A stretch of 64,000 bases of DNA from Cupriavidus basilensis OR16 (GCF_000243095.1 NZ_AHJE01000065.1:1-64000), one strand, 5' to 3'. Numbered from the stretch's first letter, positions 46,414 to 56,877 are shown. The notes: generated from the letters alone by a model not told the origin. Translations and numbers: made by a program.

Positions 46414-48582
46414 CTACTGTACGGCGGTGCCGCTGGCGGAGCCGGCGTCCTTTTCCATCATATCGACGACGCGGCAATCGCCGCACATCTTCAGGCGCTC
46501 GGCGGCCTCGCCGGCAAACGCCGGGTGGCTAGCCAGCCGGGCCAGCATGACATGCACCATCTGGGCCGTGCCAAATGGCTTGCCGCAGCGGATGCAATGG
46601 AAGGGCTGGGTCTCGGCAAGCGTCACGGTGCGCCGTGCGTCTTCACCGGTCAGCAGACGCGGCACCAGGGTGATGGCGTCTTCCGGGCAGGTTTTTTCAC
46701 ACAGGCCGCACTGCACGCAATTGCGTTCCAGAAAGCCTAGCACCGGGCGTTCGGGGTTGTCGCGCAGGGCCTGCGAGGGACAAACGCCGACGCAGGCCAT
46801 GCACAGCGTGCAACGCCCGGTGTCGACCGCCACGGCGCCCAGTGGCGCGCCGGCTGGCAGCGGTACGCTGGCCTGCGGCCGTGGTGCGTTGCGCACCAGG
46901 TAGTCCAGCGCAAAGTCCAGCGTTTCGCGCTTGGCGGCGGCGGCGTGGAAAACCGCCGGGGCCTTGGCGCCGGCCGCATCCGATGGCGCACGCTGCGCCA
47001 GTTGCGCATCCAGCGTGGCGCCGTCCGGGGCATCGACCAGCGACAGGAATTCACCGTCATAGCCGAGGCCCGCCAGGATGGCCTGCCCCACCGCTATCTG
47101 CCCGGCCAGGGCCGTGCGGTATTGCGGGGCCTCATCGCCAGTCAGCATCACGGCAACGTGGCCGGCGCCCCAGCAAATGGCCGACAGCCAAAGCTCGAGC
47201 CCGCACGCGGCCGGGTGGAACAGTCCCACCGGGATGACATTGGGCGGGATGCCGCGTGCCTGTCCGGCCCGCGCGGCGCGGCCCAGCGCCAGGATGGGGG
47301 CATTGCCGTATTCCTCGCCGTGCAATAGCAGCACCGCATCGCGCCCGCCGGCCGCGCGGTAGGCCGACACCAGGGTGCGCAGGCGCTCGCCGAGATAGTC
47401 CGGCTTGGGATAGGCATAGCTGATGGCGCCAGTCGGGCACACCGTGGTGCAGGCGCCGCAGCCCATGCACAGGTTGGGCGTGACCTCGATGCGGCCGCGC
47501 CCGTCATGCCATTGGGAGCGGATCGCCTCGGTGGAGCAAATGTCGATGCAGGCCGTGCAGCCGGTGGTCTGGTTGCGGCCGTGCGCGCAGATTTTTTCCT
47601 TGTACTGGAAGAACTTCGGCTTCTCGAACTCGCCCTTCATCTGGACCAGGGCCAGCGCCTGCGTGTGCTGGCGCAGCGCATCCGCGCCGGCATACAGGTA
47701 GCCTTGCGGCGGCGAGTGCATGGTGAAGAACGGCGCATCGGCCAGGTCGAACACCAGGTCGAAGCGCCCGGTGGCCGTCGCGATCGGGCGATCGAAGTCG
47801 ATCGCGGCGGCCGCGCCGCCAGCCTTCACGCAGGCGCGGTGGGCGCGGCAGCGGTCCAGGTCGATCTGGTAGCTGAAATCGATCGCGTCCTCGGGGCAGG
47901 CGTCGATGCAGGCATTGCAGCGCGTGCACAGGTCCAGGTCGATCGGGTTGCTGCGCCCCGCGCCGGTCTCCCAGCTTGCCTCGAAGGCGCCCAGCCAGCC
48001 GCCGAGCTTGACCAGCTTGCCGCTGTGCACCGGGAAGGCCCGCGAGGCAGGCAGGGCCGCCGCTGCCATGGCGGCGCCAGCGCCGCTCAGCAGCACCGAC
48101 ACCTCCATGCCGGCTTCGGCCAGCTTGCCGGCCCAGGGGATGGCGCGCGCGGCGGGCCCGAGCACCAGCACGGCACCGTTCGCGCGATAGTCCACCAGCG
48201 GCACCGGTTCCGGCTCGGGCAGCGCGGCGGCAGCCAGCAGCGCGGCGATCTTGGCATTGGCGGTCTTGGGATCGCGCCGCGCCCCCTGCGACCAGCCGCC
48301 GGTTTCGCGAATATTGACGAAGCGCACCGGCGCTGTCATGGTGCCGCCAGCCTGGCGCGCCTCGGCCATCTCGGTGAACAGCTGGCGCTCCTGCGTGCAG
48401 GCCACGATCACATCGTCCGCGCCGTCGAGCGCGGCGGTGAAATCACCGATCTCGCGGCGGCACAGCAGATGGTGGACCTTGAGCGGTGGGCTGGTACCGC
48501 CTGCGGGAGTGGGGCCGTTACCCGACAGGGCCGCCCCGTCAAGCGGCATGGTGTCGTTGCAATTGCAGATCAGCGTCGGCAT
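46414..48582 (-). CDS. Large multi-cluster [4Fe-4S] protein of the formate dehydrogenase locus
   Basis: A 722-residue iron-sulfur protein. At least five ferredoxin-type groups are seen: CTRCNACIDACPEDAID at about residue 220, CTACIDICSTEAI at about 347, CMGCGACTTVCPTGAI at about 372, CTLCMACVGVCPSQAL at about 595 and CVQCGLCEKTCPEDAI at about 628, plus Cys-x-x-Cys pairs near both ends (RCGKPF and MCGDCR). The N-terminal part also has a Cys-x-Cys (ICNCND). There is no signal, so it is cytoplasmic. It may carry electrons in the synthesis or reactivation of the enzyme; a precise role is not known to me. Confidence 0.85.
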   Translation of the reverse strand: MPTLICNCNDTMPLDGAALSGNGPTPAGGTSPPLKVHHLLCRREIGDFTAALDGADDVIVACTQERQLFTEMAEARQAGGTMTAPVRFVNIRETGGWSQGARRDPKTANAKIAALLAAAALPEPEPVPLVDYRANGAVLVLGPAARAIPWAGKLAEAGMEVSVLLSGAGAAMAAAALPASRAFPVHSGKLVKLGGWLGAFEASWETGAGRSNPIDLDLCTRCNACIDACPEDAIDFSYQIDLDRCRAHRACVKAGGAAAAIDFDRPIATATGRFDLVFDLADAPFFTMHSPPQGYLYAGADALRQHTQALALVQMKGEFEKPKFFQYKEKICAHGRNQTTGCTACIDICSTEAIRSQWHDGRGRIEVTPNLCMGCGACTTVCPTGAISYAYPKPDYLGERLRTLVSAYRAAGGRDAVLLLHGEEYGNAPILALGRAARAGQARGIPPNVIPVGLFHPAACGLELWLSAICWGAGHVAVMLTGDEAPQYRTALAGQIAVGQAILAGLGYDGEFLSLVDAPDGATLDAQLAQRAPSDAAGAKAPAVFHAAAAKRETLDFALDYLVRNAPRPQASVPLPAGAPLGAVAVDTGRCTLCMACVGVCPSQALRDNPERPVLGFLERNCVQCGLCEKTCPEDAITLVPRLLTGEDARRTVTLAETQPFHCIRCGKPFGTAQMVHVMLARLASHPAFAGEAAERLKMCGDCRVVDMMEKDAGSASGTAVQ

Positions 48583-48683
48583 GGTGAATGCGGCTTGCCG
48601 GCCTGGTTGCCCCCGTTTTTAGGGAGTCTTGCGGCCTGCGAATTGTGGGGGAAGCCCATTGTAGGCTGCCGTTTCGGCAGCGG

Positions 48684-49313
48684 CTACGCGTGTTTGCCTG
48701 GGGCGGCATCGTCGGGCTGGTGCGCTGTGCCGGGCAACCTGGGAGCGGCTGCCACGGGCGCGTGAGGCGGCATGTCGGGCGGCACCGCTTGCGGGGACTC
48801 CGGCGCCTCGGGCTGGCCCGCGGTGGCCCGCGCAGCCTGCGGCGCCGCCGCTGCGGGCGCATCCACCGCGTGCTGCGCCGCGCGCGTCGCAGCCAGTTCG
48901 TCGTCGGTCGGCGCGAACAGGCCCAGGGTCTCCGACTGGCGCATGCGCCGCAGTACGTCGAGCGGGATCGGGTCGGGCTTGCTGTAGTCGTCGATATAGG
49001 TGTCGAGCCCGTCCATCACATTGAAATGCGGGTCGGCGAACAAGGTCTTGAGCGCGGCGCGCTTGACGGTTTCGTCTACGCCGCGAGCCACGAAACGCGC
49101 AATGCTGTCGCCCGGCTGCAGCAAGGCGGCGTCGGCGAGCGTGGGGAGTGGCTCAGCCGGCGGGGCTGCTTCCGCCTGCCGCTGGGCAACGGGCACTGGC
49201 GGTTCAGCCGGCACTGCCGGCACAGATGGTGCCGGCTCGGGCGCCAGCGGCTGCCCTTGGCGCGCCGCGGCCTTGCGGCGGGACCAGCGCGACAGGAAGG
49301 AAGCATCGCTCAT
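48684..49313 (-). CDS. DUF3306 protein
   Basis: A 209-residue protein starting MSDASFLSRWSRRKAAARQG, which is typical of DUF3306, with a core LFADPHFNVMDGLDTYIDDYSKP and a Pro/Ala-rich tail. Genes of this family are found next to DUF3305 and formate dehydrogenase genes. It has no signal or membrane segment. The function is unknown. Confidence 0.82.
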   Translation of the reverse strand: MSDASFLSRWSRRKAAARQGQPLAPEPAPSVPAVPAEPPVPVAQRQAEAAPPAEPLPTLADAALLQPGDSIARFVARGVDETVKRAALKTLFADPHFNVMDGLDTYIDDYSKPDPIPLDVLRRMRQSETLGLFAPTDDELAATRAAQHAVDAPAAAAPQAARATAGQPEAPESPQAVPPDMPPHAPVAAAPRLPGTAHQPDDAAPGKHA

Positions 49314-49329
49314 GCGGAACCAGCCTGCA

Positions 49330-49838
49330 TCAGTAGCGCGCCCGGTCCTCCGGCGCCTTGAACGATTCCGGGCGCCGGCGTTTCTTGGGTTCGGGGCGGT
49401 AATGCTGAGCCACGTAGGCTTGCAGCCAGTCGAGCTGCTCGGGCGCCAGCGGCACGTTCTCGACGGTTTCGCCGGCATCGAGCCAGCGGCCGGCCTCGTT
49501 GTAGGACAGCGTCACGGTGACCGGCACGGGAAGCGGCTCGCCGTCGTCCGAGGCAGGAACAGCAGCCTGGCCGCCCTCCTCCGCCATGCGCCACAGCACG
49601 AACCAGCAGGGCGCGGTAGCAGTGAGGTTGAGGTAATAGCCCTCGGCCTCGTCGCGGAACAGCGTGACGGCGTAGCCCGGGTACAGCCAGCGCGCGCCAT
49701 GTTCGTCCTTTTCCAGCGCTGCCAGCGGCTCGCCAGCGGCACGCGGCGCATCATCACGGCCATGGTCACGCCGGGCCGGCCGGCGGGCACGGCCTCGGTG
49801 GCCAGGATAGCTGCGGCGGGGTCGGCTGGCGTGCCCAT
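49330..49838 (-). pseudogene. DUF3305 protein with a frame change
   Basis: The C-terminal 100 residues, in the frame ending at 49330, read ARWLYPGYAVTLFRDEAEGY, then CWFVLWRM, YNEAGRWLDAGE and a basic end with PKKRRRPESFKAPED. The N-terminus (ATG at 49838; RPGVTMAVMMRRVPLASRW) is in another frame, and the two meet near 49740-49765. Relatives have 20-30 more residues between them, so a small deletion with frame change is likely. It lies 6 bases from the mrp stop and is co-directional with the DUF3306 gene. Confidence 0.7.
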
Positions 49839-49843
49839 GGCGC

Positions 49844-50932
49844 TCAGGTGTTTTGCACCACGATGCTGGGGAACTTGCTGGTCATGTCGCGGGCGCGGTC
49901 GGCCACCTTGATGGCCACCTTGCGCGCCATGGCGCGGTACAGCTCGGCGATCGGGCTGTCCGGGTCGGACACCACGGTGGGGCGGCCGGTATCGGCTTGC
50001 TCGCGGATCGAGCGGTTCAGCGGCATGCTGCCCAGCAGGTCCACGCCGTAGTCCTCGCACATCTTCTCGCCACCGCCTTCGCCGAAGATATGCTCGACGT
50101 GGCCGCAGTTCGGGCAGCAGTAGACGGCCATGTTCTCGACGAGGCCGAGGATGGGGATGCCCACCTTCTCGAACATCTTCAGGCCCTTCTTGGCGTCCAG
50201 CAGGGCGATATCCTGCGGCGTTGTGACGATAACAGCACCCGTTACCGGCACTTTCTGCGACAGCGTCAGCTGGATATCGCCGGTGCCCGGCGGCATATCG
50301 ACGATCAGGTAATCGAGATCGTGCCAGTTGGTCTGGCGCAGCAACTGCTCCAGCGCCGAGGTCACCATCGGGCCGCGCCACACCATCGGGTTGTCCTGCT
50401 CGATCAGGAAGCCGATCGAGTTGGCTTGCAGGCCGTGGCCTTCGAGCGGCTCCATGGTCTGGCCATCGGACGACTCCGGGCGGCCATCGATGCCCAGCAT
50501 CATGGGCAGGCTGGGGCCGTAAATGTCGGCGTCGAGCATGCCCACGCGGGCACCCTCGGCAGACAGCGCCAGCGCCAGGTTGACGGCGGTGGTCGACTTG
50601 CCCACGCCGCCCTTGCCCGACGCCACGGCGATCACGTTCTTGACGCCCGGCAGCAGCTTGACGCCACGCTGCACCGCGTGCGCCACGATCTTCATGCTGA
50701 CGGCCACGCTGGCATTGGTCACGCCGGGCAACTGGCGCAGCGCATCCACCACCTGCTTGCGGATCGGTTCCAGCTGGCTCTTGCCGGGATAGCCCAGCTC
50801 CACTTCCAGCGACACATCGCCGCCTTGGACCCGCACATTGCGAGCCGAACGGGTGGACACCAGATCCCGGCCCGTATTGGGGTCGATCACGGTGCGCAGG
50901 ACTTCGGTAACCTGGTCGACGGTGAGGCTCAA
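49844..50932 (-). CDS. apbC: Iron-sulfur cluster carrier protein Mrp/ApbC
   Basis: A 362-residue protein: an N-terminal MIP18/DUF59 domain (residues 1-75) and a P-loop ATPase with ASGKGGVGKSTTAVNLALAL at about residue 105, DADIYGPSLPMM, and the C-terminal cluster-binding CPNC. The start is a TTG at 50932, six bases after GGAG; no ATG fits. Mrp is a scaffold or carrier for [4Fe-4S] clusters. Its place ahead of a group of iron-sulfur proteins is fitting but may only reflect gene order in this group. Confidence 0.93.
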   Translation of the reverse strand: MSLTVDQVTEVLRTVIDPNTGRDLVSTRSARNVRVQGGDVSLEVELGYPGKSQLEPIRKQVVDALRQLPGVTNASVAVSMKIVAHAVQRGVKLLPGVKNVIAVASGKGGVGKSTTAVNLALALSAEGARVGMLDADIYGPSLPMMLGIDGRPESSDGQTMEPLEGHGLQANSIGFLIEQDNPMVWRGPMVTSALEQLLRQTNWHDLDYLIVDMPPGTGDIQLTLSQKVPVTGAVIVTTPQDIALLDAKKGLKMFEKVGIPILGLVENMAVYCCPNCGHVEHIFGEGGGEKMCEDYGVDLLGSMPLNRSIREQADTGRPTVVSDPDSPIAELYRAMARKVAIKVADRARDMTSKFPSIVVQNT

Positions 50933-51236
50933 GACAATCTCCGCTACGGAATATGGGGAAGGCGCGTACTGTATCAAAGTATGAGCGAAGTGCAGCGCAA
51001 GGGTGGCGAACGGGCGACAAGCCCATGATCCACACGTGGAATTACACGCACTTACAACTGTCACAGCAACAGGCTTGTGCACCCGGCATCATCTACTTAT
51101 TGTAGTGCGCGAGGAACGCAAGCCCGGTGATTACGGTCCGGGCTCTTGTATTCGGGTGTCTTCCGCGCTATTTCTAGCAATGTTGCGCGCACCACTTCAA
51201 AATCAGCCAAAAAAGCTTCGTCCCGAAGGAGAAAGC
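50933..51236. promoter_or_regulatory. Intergenic region between divergent apbC and the OmpA-type lipoprotein gene
   Basis: About 300 bases without a gene. I see a 7-bp hairpin AGCCCGG / CCGGGCT at 51121-51144 without a T-run, and the GAAGGAG ribosome binding site of the lipoprotein gene at 51225-51231. Promoters must lie here for both genes, but no convincing -35/-10 pair stands out. Confidence 0.35.
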
Positions 51237-51869
51237 ATGAAACTCAAGCTCGTCAGCCTTGCCATTGTCGCCACCCTTGCCGCTGGCTGCGCCACGGAAC
51301 AAGGCACCCAGACCGCGGTCGGCACTGGCGTAGGCGCCGCCGTTGGCGCCGGCCTGGGCAACCTGATCGGCGGCAATACCACCGGCACGCTGGTCGGCGC
51401 GGCAGTGGGCGGAGCCCTGGGCGGGGCCACGGGTTACAACTGGAATGCGATCCGCGGCAAGCTGAACAAGGACACCGCGGGCACGGGCACGCAGATCACC
51501 GAGCAGCCGGACGGCTCGCTCAAGGTCAATATCCCGAGCCAGGTGACCTTCGATACGGATAGTGCCACCATCAAGCCGTCGTTCCGCTCGGTGCTCGACC
51601 AGGTCTCGCAAACCCTTGCCCAGCAACAGGATGTCTCCGCCACTGTGGTGGGCCATACCGATAGCACCGGCAACCCGAACTACAACATGCAACTGTCGCA
51701 GCGCCGCGCCCAGAGCGTCGCGACCTACCTGGGTGACAGGGGCGTCGCCCGAACCCGCCTGGCAGCCGAAGGACGGGGCCAGACCCAGCCCGTCGCGGAC
51801 AACGCCAGCGAGGCCGGACGTGCACAAAATCGCCGGGTCGAAATTTATTTGAAACCAATTCAGAGATGA
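51237..51869 (+). CDS. OmpA-family outer membrane lipoprotein
   Basis: A 210-residue lipoprotein (VSLAIVATLAAGC lipobox). A Gly-rich segment (GTGVGAAVGAGLGNLIGG and GAAVGGALGGATG) similar to glycine-zipper proteins spans residues 25-65. The OmpA C-terminal peptidoglycan-binding domain follows, with VTFDTDSATIKP, GHTDSTGNPNYNMQLSQRRA and the arginine end NRRVEIYLKP. It should tie the outer membrane to the cell wall. A clear GGAG precedes the ATG. Confidence 0.92.
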   Translation: MKLKLVSLAIVATLAAGCATEQGTQTAVGTGVGAAVGAGLGNLIGGNTTGTLVGAAVGGALGGATGYNWNAIRGKLNKDTAGTGTQITEQPDGSLKVNIPSQVTFDTDSATIKPSFRSVLDQVSQTLAQQQDVSATVVGHTDSTGNPNYNMQLSQRRAQSVATYLGDRGVARTRLAAEGRGQTQPVADNASEAGRAQNRRVEIYLKPIQR

Positions 51870-51975
51870 TGCGGTCATAGAAATAGGTACCGCTTGTCAC
51901 CGTTGCTGGCTCGCGATGGGTGGCTGACCTCCCGGGCGGTACCTGATTTCTCCTCCTTTTCCGTTGTGGAAAGCT

Positions 51976-52002
51976 GCGCCGGCTCTGACCGGCGCTTTTT
52001 TT
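51976..52002 (+). terminator. Rho-independent terminator after the OmpA-type gene
   Basis: GCGCCGG, a loop of CTCTGA, CCGGCGC and T7. Upstream of it, in the same 323-base gap, a 9-bp inverted repeat (AGGTACCGC 51885-51893, GCGGTACCT 51936-51944) is separated by 42 bases. The remainder of the gap is the metG leader, with a TAGAAT at 52105-52110 as a possible -10. Confidence 0.88.
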
Positions 52003-52192
52003 ATCCCCAGCTTTTTGAGTGCATTTTGCGCCACTAAATGCCACTCCAAGCCCTCTCTTGCGCCTGCGCCCCGCCGCAGTGCACGCGCTGCGCGCCCCGC
52101 TTGTTAGAATAGCCCTCTCACGGTGCCCGCCCGACTTTGGCGGCGACGCCCCCGCCTTACCGTCCAACCCCCTCCTGACCGGCAATTTTTCC

Positions 52193-54259
52193 ATGACCGC
52201 ACGTCGCATCCTCGTCACTTCTGCCCTGCCATATGCCAACGGCCAGATCCATATCGGCCACCTGGTGGAGTACATCCAGACCGACATCTGGGTGCGCTTC
52301 CAGCGCATGATGGCGAACGAGGTCTACTACGTCGGCGCGGACGACACGCACGGCACCCCGGTGATGCTGCGGGCCGAGAAAGAGGGCATTACGCCCAAGC
52401 AACTGATCGATCGCGTGTGGACCGAGCACAAGCGCGACTTCGACAGCTTCATGGTGTCGTTCGACAATTACTACAGCACCGATTCCGACGAGAACAAGCA
52501 GCTCTCCGAGAAGATCTACCTGGCGTTGAAGGCCGGGGACCTGATCGCCGAGCGCGAGGTCGAGCAGTTCTACGACCCGATCAAGAACATGTTCCTGCCG
52601 GACCGCTTCATCAAGGGCGAGTGCCCGAAGTGCGGCGCCAAGGACCAGTACGGCGACTCGTGCGAGGTCTGCGGCACCACCTACGTGCCGACCGACCTGA
52701 AGAACCCGTACTCGGTGGTGTCCGGCGCCACGCCGGTGCGCAAGTCCTCCGCGCACTACTTCTTCAAGCTGTCCGACCCGCGCTGCGAGACCTTCCTGCG
52801 CGAATGGGTGGCCGACCTGGCGCAGCCGGAAGCCGCCAACAAGATGCAGGAATGGCTGGGCGCCGAAGGCGAGACCTCGACCCTGTCGGACTGGGACATC
52901 TCGCGCGATGCGCCCTACTTCGGCTTCGAGATTCCCGGTGCGCCCGGCAAGTACTTCTACGTGTGGCTGGATGCGCCGATCGGCTACTACGCCAGCTTCA
53001 AGAACCTGGCCGAAAAGAAGGGCATCGACTTCGACGCCTGGGTAGGCCCGCACTCCACCGCCGAGCAGTACCACTTCATCGGCAAGGACATCCTGTATTT
53101 CCACACGCTGTTCTGGCCGGCCATGCTGCGCTTCTCGGGCTACCGCACGCCCACCAATGTGTTTGCCCACGGCTTCCTGACGGTGGACGGCGCCAAGATG
53201 AGCAAGTCGCGCGGCACCTTCATCACCGCCCAGAGCTATATCGACACCGGCATGAACCCGGAATGGCTGCGCTACTACTTCGCCGCCAAGCTCAACGCCA
53301 GCATGGAAGACCTCGACCTGAACCTCGATGACTTCATCGCGCGCGTGAACAGCGACCTGATCGGCAAGTACGTCAACATTGCCAGCCGCGCCGCCGGCTT
53401 CCTGGTCAAGCGTTTCGATGGCGTGGTGGACGAGGCCGCGCTGGCCCACCCGCTGCTCAAGCAACTACGCGCGGCCGCGCCGCAGGTGGCGCACTTCTAT
53501 GAAGGCCGCGAGTACAGCAAGGCGCTGCGCCTGGTGATGGAACTCACCGACGCGGTGAACGCCTTCGTCGATACCGAGAAGCCGTGGGAACTGGCCAAGG
53601 ACGAAGCCAAGCGCGCCGCCCTGCACGCCGCCTGCTCGGTCTCGCTGGAAGCCTTCCGCCTGCTCACCGTCTATCTCAAGCCGGTGGTGCCGCAGATGGC
53701 CGCGGGCGTTGAGCGCTTCCTCAATATCGAGCCGCTGGACTGGCGCGGCATCGACAAGCAACTCTCGGCCTCGCGTCCGGTGCAGCCGTACTCGCACCTG
53801 ATGACCCGCGTGGATGCCAAGCAGGTCGATGCCCTGCTGGCCGCCAACCGCGATTCGCTGCAAGCCGCTGGCCCCGCCACCGCGGAGGCTGCCGCCGCCG
53901 CGATCGAGCCGATCGCCGAGACCATCACCATCGACGACTTCGCCAAGATCGACCTGCGCGTGGCCAAGATCGTGGACTGCCAGAAGGTGGAAGGATCGAG
54001 CAAGCTGCTGCAGCTCACGCTGGACCTGGGCGAAGGCAAGACGCGCAACGTCTTCTCCGGCATCCAGTCGGCCTACACGCCCGAGCAGCTGGTAGGCAAG
54101 CTCACCGTGATGGTGGCCAACCTGGCACCGCGCAAGATGAAGTTCGGACTTTCCGAGGGCATGGTACTGGCCGCATCGGCAGCGGACGAGAAGGCCACGC
54201 CGGGCCTCTGGATCCTGGAGCCGCACGAAGGCGCGGTGCCGGGCATGCGCATCCGCTGA
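52193..54259 (+). CDS. metG: Methionyl-tRNA synthetase
   Basis: A 688-residue class I synthetase with [14 protein letters not shown] (HIGH motif), the zinc-binding knuckle [18 protein letters not shown] at about residue 145, the KMSKS loop in [12 protein letters not shown] at about residue 337, and a C-terminal tRNA-binding domain ([20 protein letters not shown]) at residues 585-688. The start at 52193 gives the standard N-terminus [16 protein letters not shown]. It charges initiator and elongator tRNA with methionine. Confidence 0.96.
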   Translation: MTARRILVTSALPYANGQIHIGHLVEYIQTDIWVRFQRMMANEVYYVGADDTHGTPVMLRAEKEGITPKQLIDRVWTEHKRDFDSFMVSFDNYYSTDSDENKQLSEKIYLALKAGDLIAEREVEQFYDPIKNMFLPDRFIKGECPKCGAKDQYGDSCEVCGTTYVPTDLKNPYSVVSGATPVRKSSAHYFFKLSDPRCETFLREWVADLAQPEAANKMQEWLGAEGETSTLSDWDISRDAPYFGFEIPGAPGKYFYVWLDAPIGYYASFKNLAEKKGIDFDAWVGPHSTAEQYHFIGKDILYFHTLFWPAMLRFSGYRTPTNVFAHGFLTVDGAKMSKSRGTFITAQSYIDTGMNPEWLRYYFAAKLNASMEDLDLNLDDFIARVNSDLIGKYVNIASRAAGFLVKRFDGVVDEAALAHPLLKQLRAAAPQVAHFYEGREYSKALRLVMELTDAVNAFVDTEKPWELAKDEAKRAALHAACSVSLEAFRLLTVYLKPVVPQMAAGVERFLNIEPLDWRGIDKQLSASRPVQPYSHLMTRVDAKQVDALLAANRDSLQAAGPATAEAAAAAIEPIAETITIDDFAKIDLRVAKIVDCQKVEGSSKLLQLTLDLGEGKTRNVFSGIQSAYTPEQLVGKLTVMVANLAPRKMKFGLSEGMVLAASAADEKATPGLWILEPHEGAVPGMRIR

Positions 54260-54367
54260 TGCGCCGCGGCGGCGAGGCGCACCAGCGCTGAGCCGCCATG
54301 GCGCCGGCGCTGATTGACGCCGCGCCGCCTGGAAGCTCATACTGCACCCATACCCGACAGGGTGCTG

Positions 54368-56271
54368 ATGGGATTTCCTGGCATGCCCGACAGCGTTCCC
54401 GGCCCCGCCCCCTCCGGCGCGCCAGCGCCGCCTACCGGCGCCCCCCCGCGTGGCGGCCCGCGCCTACGCCAGCCCTTCCCCCTCGCTGCCTTCCACCCGC
54501 GCCTGCTCGACAGCCTGCGCGACTACAACCGCGCCATCTTCTTCAAGGACCTCGCCGCCGGCCTGACCGTGGGCGTGGTGGCGCTGCCGCTGGCGATGGC
54601 CTTTGCCATCGCCTCCGGGGTGCCACCGCAGGCTGGCTTGTTCACTGCCATCATCGCGGGCTTCCTGATCGCCGCGCTGGGCGGCTCGCCAGTGCAGATC
54701 GGCGGCCCCGCCGGCGCCTTCATCGTCATCGTCTACGGCATCGTGGCGCGCTACGGCGTGGCCAACCTGCTGATCGCTACCATCCTGGCGGGCGGCCTGC
54801 TGTTCGCCATGGGGCTGTTCCGGCTAGGCACCCTGATCCGCTTCATCCCGGTGGCCATCGTGATCGGCTTCACCAACGGCATCGCGGTGCTGATCATGGT
54901 CTCGCAGATCGGCGATTTCCTTGGCCTGCAAACCGGCAAGATGCCTGGCAACTTCCTTTCGCAGATGCGTGTGCTGGGAAGCTCCCTGCCCACGGTGTCC
55001 TGGCCCACGGTAGCGCTGGCGGTCGGCTCGCTGGTGGTGGTGGTGGGCTGGTCGCGCCTGGCCCTGCTGGCCGGCAAGCGCTGGCGCCCCGCATCGACGA
55101 CATCGACGACATCGACGATCGCGGCAATCGCTGCAAACCCGCCGGATGCGCACGGCCGCCTTGGCCGTGCGCTGGCAATGGTGCCCGGCACGGTGATTGC
55201 GCTGGTGCTCGCCACCGCGGTCAATGCGCTGCTGCACTTGCCGGTGGAGACCATCGGCACGCGCTTCGGCGGCATCCCGCAGGGCCTGCCGCCGTTTGCG
55301 CTGCCGCAACTGAGCTGGCAACTGGTCCAGCAACTGGTGGCGCCGACCCTGACCATCGCCCTGCTCGGCGCCATCGAATCGCTGCTGTGCGCGCGCGTGG
55401 CCGACAGCCTGATCGACGACCGCCATGATCCCAACCAGGAGCTGATGGCGCAGGGCATCGCCAATATCGTCACGCCGTTCTTCGGCGGCCTGCCGGCCAC
55501 GGGCACCATCGCCCGCACCGTGACCAACCTGCGCAGCGGCGCTCGTACGCCGGTGGCGGGCATGATCCACGCCGCCACGCTGCTGCTGATCGTGCTGGCG
55601 GCGGCGCCGCTGGCCAGCGCCATCCCGCTCGCCACGCTGGCCGCGATCCTGCTCTACGTGGCGTGGAACATGGGCGAGTGGCATGTGTTCGGGCTGGCGC
55701 ACCTGAAGCGCTACAGCAACAACTACCGCATCATCCTGCTTGGCACCTTCGTGCTGACCGTGGTGTTCGACCTGACCGTGGCGGTGCAGGTGGGACTGGT
55801 GCTCGCCTGCCTGTTCTTCATCTACCGCATGGCCTCGCTCACACAGATCGAGGCGATCGCGCCAGCCGCGCTGCCCCCGGCGGCCGACGGCACGCTGCTG
55901 CCGGCCGGCGAGGTGGCGGCCTATCACATGACCGGCGCGCTTTTTTCGGGGCCGTCAACAAGGTGGAAGCGCTGATCGACCCCCGCGACCGCACGCAGCC
56001 GGTACCGACAGTGCTGATCCTCGACGTGGGCAAGCTGGTGGCGCTGGACACCACTGGCCTGGACACGCTGGACGCCTTGCGCAAGACGCTGGCGCGGCGT
56101 GGCGGCACGCTGGTGCTGTGCGCCGCGCCAGCGCAGGTGATGTCGCTGATGCGGCGCGCGGGCTTCCTGGAACAGATGGGCACGGCAAACTATTGCGACA
56201 CGCTGGCCGCGGCCTGTGCCAGGGCCGGCGCGTTGCTTGCCGAGCGAGCCGGCCGGCCCGCGGCGGACTAA
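54368..56271 (+). pseudogene. SulP-family anion transporter with STAS domain, frameshifted at a T-run
   Basis: The first 525 residues give a SulP transporter: 10-12 hydrophobic helices with DLAAGLTVGVVALPLAMAFA and QIGGPAGAFIVIVYG, and the ARTVTNLRSGARTPVAGMIH signature. At 55940-55946 there is a run of six T; with one more T the frame would continue ALFFGAVNKVEALID into the STAS domain (VLILDVGKLVALDTTGLDTL) and end at 56271. As written the protein stops at 55975. The ATG at 54368 has AGGG nearby. SulP proteins carry sulfate, bicarbonate or dicarboxylates. Confidence 0.88.
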
Positions 56272-56867
56272 CCGCCCTGCAGCCTCTCGTCGCTGCGCGA
56301 GGTGTGCGTCACCTTGCCGTCAGCGTCGAAATGCACGTTGAAGAACGCCTTCTCCTGCGAGCTTTCCCACCAGCGGTAGCCCCACACCTCTTCCTTCTTG
56401 AGCGCGAAAGCTTCGACCTTGGTCGGCTTGCCGATCAGGCGGCGGATATCGTCGCGGCTCATGCCGGCGCGCACGCGCGCGAAGTTCTCCGCGGTCAGCA
56501 CCTGCTCGATCGCGCGCACCTTGCCATCGGCGCCGATCGTCACCATCCAGGTGGTGGCGCCTTCCGGGCCGCGCGGGTATTCCAGGCGGCGCCCGCCATC
56601 CTCTTCCTCCCAGGTGATCTCAGGGCGCCCAGCCTGTTTGCGCACGTCGTCCTCGCTGGACTCGCCTACCACGATGCCCTTGAACAACTGGCTGTCGGGC
56701 TTGACCGAGTTCCAGGTAGCGTGCGCGGCATCGCCCGCCTTCTTCATCGCTTCGTCGACCTTTTGCTGGTCGCACCCGAACAGGGCAAGCACGGAGGAAA
56801 TCAGTCCCATGGCGGCAAGGCGTCGGTAAGACGCGGCAGTGGCAGAGGTGGGTGGCACGCAGATCAT
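56268..56867 (-). CDS. SmpA/OmlA (BamE-like) lipoprotein
   Basis: A 199-residue protein with a probable lipoprotein signal ending LALFGC (Cys32) and a domain with VRAGMSRDDIRRLIGKPTKVE, the BamE/OmlA-like repeat, occurring twice in part (FKGIVVGESSEDDVRKQAGR earlier). The ATG at 56867 lies 11 bases after the tamB stop; an internal ATG at 56810 would shorten the signal. It is co-directional with tamB and tamA, which suggests a role in the envelope. It overlaps the converging SulP gene by 4 bases. Confidence 0.8.
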   Translation of the reverse strand: MICVPPTSATAASYRRLAAMGLISSVLALFGCDQQKVDEAMKKAGDAAHATWNSVKPDSQLFKGIVVGESSEDDVRKQAGRPEITWEEEDGGRRLEYPRGPEGATTWMVTIGADGKVRAIEQVLTAENFARVRAGMSRDDIRRLIGKPTKVEAFALKKEEVWGYRWWESSQEKAFFNVHFDADGKVTHTSRSDERLQGG

Positions 56868-56877
56868 GGCACGCGCC

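Noticed and set aside
51885-51944. 9-bp inverted repeat upstream of metG as a riboswitch or T-box
   Set aside because: The arms are short and 42 bases apart, and no further conserved RNA elements are seen; T-boxes are not expected in this group.
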